A DNA stretch of 9,914 nucleotides from a bacterium (GTDB lineage Bacteria > Verrucomicrobiota > Kiritimatiellia > UBA8416), in contig JAIFLS010000185.1 in NCBI GenBank assembly GCA_020048935.1, positions 1 to 9,914 on the forward strand, written 5' to 3'. Below, one piece after another: positions 8,218-9,914 of the stretch. Positions within the stretch are counted from its first letter, which is position 1. The number at the start of each line of letters is the position of its first letter. A program made the position numbers and the translations under genes. The notes beneath the pieces are model-generated. The model saw nothing but the letters and a program-made list of their open reading frames with translations, did no database searches and was not told the origin of the DNA.

Positions 8218-8362
8218 CTCCATGCCCCTCTGCCCCCTGCCGCACAAACCGCCTGACAAATATCTTGCGGCTTCCTCCCGAATGACCTACTTTCACGGCA
8301 AGAAAAAAGCGGCCTCCTCCCGTATAAGGGCTGGGAAAGCAAAAGACGGTGGCTTGGAGTAT

Positions 8363-8389
8363 TTGCGAAAACAAGCCGCGAAATACAAT
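8363..8389 (+). promoter_or_regulatory. Promoter-like sequence before the small membrane-protein frame
   Basis: TACAAT (8384-8389) matches the -10 consensus at five of six positions within an A+T-rich stretch. TTGCGA (8363-8368) lies 15 nt upstream, a short spacer. The transcript would start near 8396, just before the ATG codons at 8406 and 8415. Confidence 0.3.
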
Positions 8390-8405
8390 TTTCAAGCTTT
8401 AGAAT

Positions 8406-8678
8406 ATGAAGAATATGAATACAGGCAGGAGCGGGTTCTGGCTTTCCGCATCTCCGTGGATCTTGATTCTGTGCGCTATGGCTGGCGTCCCAGGATTTGG
8501 CTGAGGTTCTCCACTTGGATTCCTGGTAGGAATCCTCATCATGTTCGGACCGCCTCTGGCGTTCATCTTGTGCATAGTGGCGTTGTTCAAGGGTGAGTCG
8601 AAGAAATACCCAATAGCTGGCCTCTTCATCAGCGGGCTCACGATATTACTGTGGGTGTTGCCTATGTTGTGCATGTAG
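8406..8678 (+). pseudogene. Small membrane protein frame split by one in-frame TGA (nonsense, recoding or re-initiation)
   Basis: Not a family I can name. Read through the TGA at 8502-8504 (codon 33), the frame has 90 codons ending at TAG 8676-8678. It begins MKNMNTGRSG, runs into a hydrophobic segment with WILILCAMAG, meets the TGA in the context GFG-*-GSP, then gives two more strong hydrophobic segments (about 38-61, ending in CIVALF, and 69-90) joined by the charged loop KGESKKYP. Both sides of the TGA are hydrophobic and in the same frame, so it is one gene that has been broken or is recoded. A one-base change from TGG (Trp) would explain it. A 7-bp stem-loop lies 12 nt after the TGA. Alternatively, translation may begin at ATG 8541, with AGGA 9 nt upstream, giving a 45-residue protein. 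No good ribosome-binding site precedes 8406 or 8415. It ends 2 bp from the convergent oxidoreductase gene. Confidence 0.45.
8517..8535 (+). promoter_or_regulatory. Stem-loop GGATTCC-TGGTA-GGAATCC downstream of the in-frame TGA
   Basis: A perfect 7-bp stem with a 5-nt loop. It starts 12 nt after the TGA (8502-8504), and the loop starts 19 nt after it with G at its second position. These values fall within the loose bacterial SECIS rules as I recall them (loop 16-37 nt from the UGA, a G in the first two loop positions). The stem's right arm also contributes AGGA (8528-8531), a possible ribosome-binding site for ATG 8541, so it could instead regulate re-initiation. It may also be chance. Confidence 0.35.
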
Positions 8679-8680
8679 GA

Positions 8681-9868
8681 CTACGAGTCGCGGGCAACAA
8701 ACCCACCCCGCCCTTCGGGCACCCCTCCGAGGAGGGGAACTCTGCTGCTCTGGCACCCACCCCGCCCCGACAGCGCCGCGTGCGCGTTGCGGAGCTGTTC
8801 GGGGATGGCGATGCCCTGCGGGCATTTCGGGGCGCAGGTGCCGCAATCGATGCAGGCATCCGCCGGCAGATGGTTTTCGCGCCGCGCCTTTTCCAGCCGC
8901 GCATACTGGGCACGGGCATGCTCCCAGAGTCCGTATACCCGGCCGGTGTTGTAGATCGAGAAGACCTGCGGGATGTCGATCCCCGACGGGCAGGGTTTGC
9001 AGTAGCCGCAGCCGGTGCAGTAGAGCTTGGCCATCTCGGCCAACTGGCGGGTCTGCGTGTTGATAATGGTCCGCTCCGCCTCATTGAGCGGGGTTTCCAC
9101 CGATGCGGCTTTTACATTCTCGACCACCTGCTCCAGCGTGCTCATGCCCGATAGCGCCACGTCCACATCCGGATTGGCCAGCACGAAGCGCAGCGCCAGT
9201 TCCGGTATACGCCGGATATCCGGCACCAGCCGGGCGAGCACCTCGCTATCCCCGCCCAGCCGTCCGCCGCCGACCGGGCCCATGACCACGACGCCCATGC
9301 CGGACGCCTTGGCGTAGGCGATCTCGTCCTCGAACTCGCGGTTGAGCATATTGTACTGGATCGTCACGCTCGCGTAACGCCCATCATCCACCATGCGGCG
9401 GAAGAACTCGCGCGAACCGTGGAACGAGGTGCAGATGTGCCGGATCAACCCCTGGTCCCTGGCCTTTTCCAGCCACTTGAAGATATGCGGCACGACGAAC
9501 GTGTCGTAGCTCTCGGCATTGATGCCGTGGGTGTTGTAGATGTCAATATGCTGGACATCGAGCCGTTCGAGGCTGTTCTCCAGATTCGTCCACCAGGCTT
9601 TCTCGTCGGCCTCGAAACAGTGGTTCTTGGTAGAAAGCACGATCCGATCGCGCCAGCCCTTGAGCGCCGCGCCGACCACCCGCTGGCTGTCCTGGTTGCA
9701 ATAGAAAACGGCGGTATCGATATAGGTCACCCCGGCCTCGAACGCCCGGCGGATCATGGGGATCGCCAGCTCGCGGTCCACGGATTCCCCCTGCATGGGC
9801 AGGCGCATGGCGCCAAACCCCAGCCGGGACACCTTCAACCCGGTTTTGCCAAGCGTCGTGTACTGCAT
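8681..9868 (-). CDS. Aldo/keto reductase with C-terminal 2x[4Fe-4S] ferredoxin domain
   Basis: Cytoplasmic oxidoreductase of the COG1453-like type; substrate unknown. The (beta/alpha)8 domain (about 1-280) begins MQYTTLGKTGLKVSRLGFG and keeps the catalytic tetrad D51, Y56, K81 and H114. The C-terminal part has two iron-sulfur motifs: C284, C287, C290 and C293 followed by Pro (the compact CxxCxxCxxCP form), then C339, C342, C345 and C349 followed by Pro. Such fusions presumably pass electrons between NAD(P)H chemistry and ferredoxin-type carriers. The start at 9868 is chosen because GGAGG lies 6 nt upstream; a TTG at 9889 would add seven residues but has no such site. The normal fold ends near residue 366 (NAHAAL). 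The remaining residues, beginning SGRGGCQSSRVPLLGG, come from a palindromic repeat (8701-8767) and look like an added tail. The gene converges on the small membrane-protein frame, 2 bp apart. Confidence 0.93.
   Translation of the reverse strand: MQYTTLGKTGLKVSRLGFGAMRLPMQGESVDRELAIPMIRRAFEAGVTYIDTAVFYCNQDSQRVVGAALKGWRDRIVLSTKNHCFEADEKAWWTNLENSLERLDVQHIDIYNTHGINAESYDTFVVPHIFKWLEKARDQGLIRHICTSFHGSREFFRRMVDDGRYASVTIQYNMLNREFEDEIAYAKASGMGVVVMGPVGGGRLGGDSEVLARLVPDIRRIPELALRFVLANPDVDVALSGMSTLEQVVENVKAASVETPLNEAERTIINTQTRQLAEMAKLYCTGCGYCKPCPSGIDIPQVFSIYNTGRVYGLWEHARAQYARLEKARRENHLPADACIDCGTCAPKCPQGIAIPEQLRNAHAALSGRGGCQSSRVPLLGGVPEGRGGFVARDS
8701..8767. repeat. Palindromic repeat CCCCTCCGAGGAGGGG flanked by 13-bp direct copies, inside the oxidoreductase 3' end
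   Basis: ACCCACCCCGCCC occurs at 8701-8713 and again at 8755-8767. Between them lie GCCC-TTC-GGGC (8710-8720) and CCCCTCC-GA-GGAGGGG (8722-8737), two adjacent small hairpins. I recall this arrangement (a hairpin of CCCCTCC/GGAGGGG next to a CCCTTCGGG-like unit) as a common dispersed intergenic repeat in environmental bacteria. Here it is translated on the minus strand as about residues 368-389 of the aldo/keto reductase. Confidence 0.75.
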
Positions 9869-9874
9869 TATAAA

Positions 9875-9879
9875 CCTCC
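9875..9879 (-). promoter_or_regulatory. Ribosome-binding site that sets the aldo/keto reductase start
   Basis: On the minus strand GGAGG is followed by TTTATA and then ATG at 9868-9866. This near-ideal site favours that ATG over the in-frame TTG at 9889, which lies upstream of the site. Confidence 0.8.
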
Positions 9880-9914
9880 GATTAATCAATTGTTGAAGTC
9901 TACCGCCGGATTCA

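Larger units (their letters stand above)
8050..8405. other. Intergenic region with repeats and an A+T-rich promoter-like end
   Basis: No convincing gene is seen on either strand; the open frames here have no family resemblance and run across the repeats. Contents are a hairpin repeat (8070-8116), a nested stem repeat (8130-8181), a 12-bp direct repeat (8178-8189 and 8206-8217), a loose 14-bp duplication GCGGCYTCCTCCCG (8267-8280 and 8309-8322), and a promoter-like sequence at 8363-8389. Base composition shifts to A+T-rich from about 8330 to 8420. Confidence 0.6.

Noticed and set aside
8084..8596. A 170-codon open frame across the post-mgtE region
   Set aside because: It is composed of two repeat elements, A+T-rich spacer and the small gene in the wrong frame; no coherent protein.

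Overview
The window (about 60% G+C by eye) looks like ordinary chromosome of a Gram-negative bacterium. An arabinose-5-phosphate isomerase for Kdo/LPS synthesis implies an outer membrane. The carboxynorspermidine-type polyamine route, a low-complexity protein carrying KTIKLKRP motifs, and three kinds of short palindromic intergenic repeats remind me of the Verrucomicrobiota / Kiritimatiellota / Lentisphaerota group. That placement rests on recollection of similar sequences, not on a search, and is tentative.

Layout. 23-2684 is a rightward block: kdsD (23-994), a 110-bp gap with a good sigma70-like promoter overlapping a 17-bp palindrome, a 400-residue low-complexity protein with one C-terminal membrane helix (1105-2307), and a thioredoxin (2352-2684). 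5062-2700 is a leftward pair, leuB then an OFA-family MFS transporter, tightly spaced (11 bp) with the leuB stop codon touching the next ribosome-binding site. It converges on the thioredoxin gene. 5063-5415 is a divergent intergenic region with a long imperfect hairpin built from 21-bp tandem units, 22 bp from the leuB start. 5416-8049 is a second rightward pair: carboxynorspermidine dehydrogenase and the Mg2+ channel MgtE. 8050-8405 has no convincing gene and holds two further hairpin repeats. 8406-8678 is a small membrane-protein frame of 90 codons interrupted by one TGA. 9868-8681 is a leftward aldo/keto reductase with a C-terminal two-cluster ferredoxin domain, whose last ~25 codons are supplied by a third repeat family.

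How the genes fit together. They are mostly housekeeping: envelope precursor, redox, leucine synthesis plus an organic-anion-type transporter, polyamine synthesis plus Mg2+ uptake, and an iron-sulfur oxidoreductase. The polyamine/Mg2+ pairing is physiologically sensible because both are the main nucleic-acid counter-cations, but the link is inferred from adjacency only.

The observations most worth a second look are the in-frame TGA followed at selenocysteine-insertion-element distance by a perfect 7-bp stem with a 5-nt loop inside the small membrane-protein frame (a nonsense mutation or re-initiation explains it equally or better), and the recruitment of a palindromic repeat into the C-terminus of the aldo/keto reductase. 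No mobile element, CRISPR array, tRNA or rRNA was seen.
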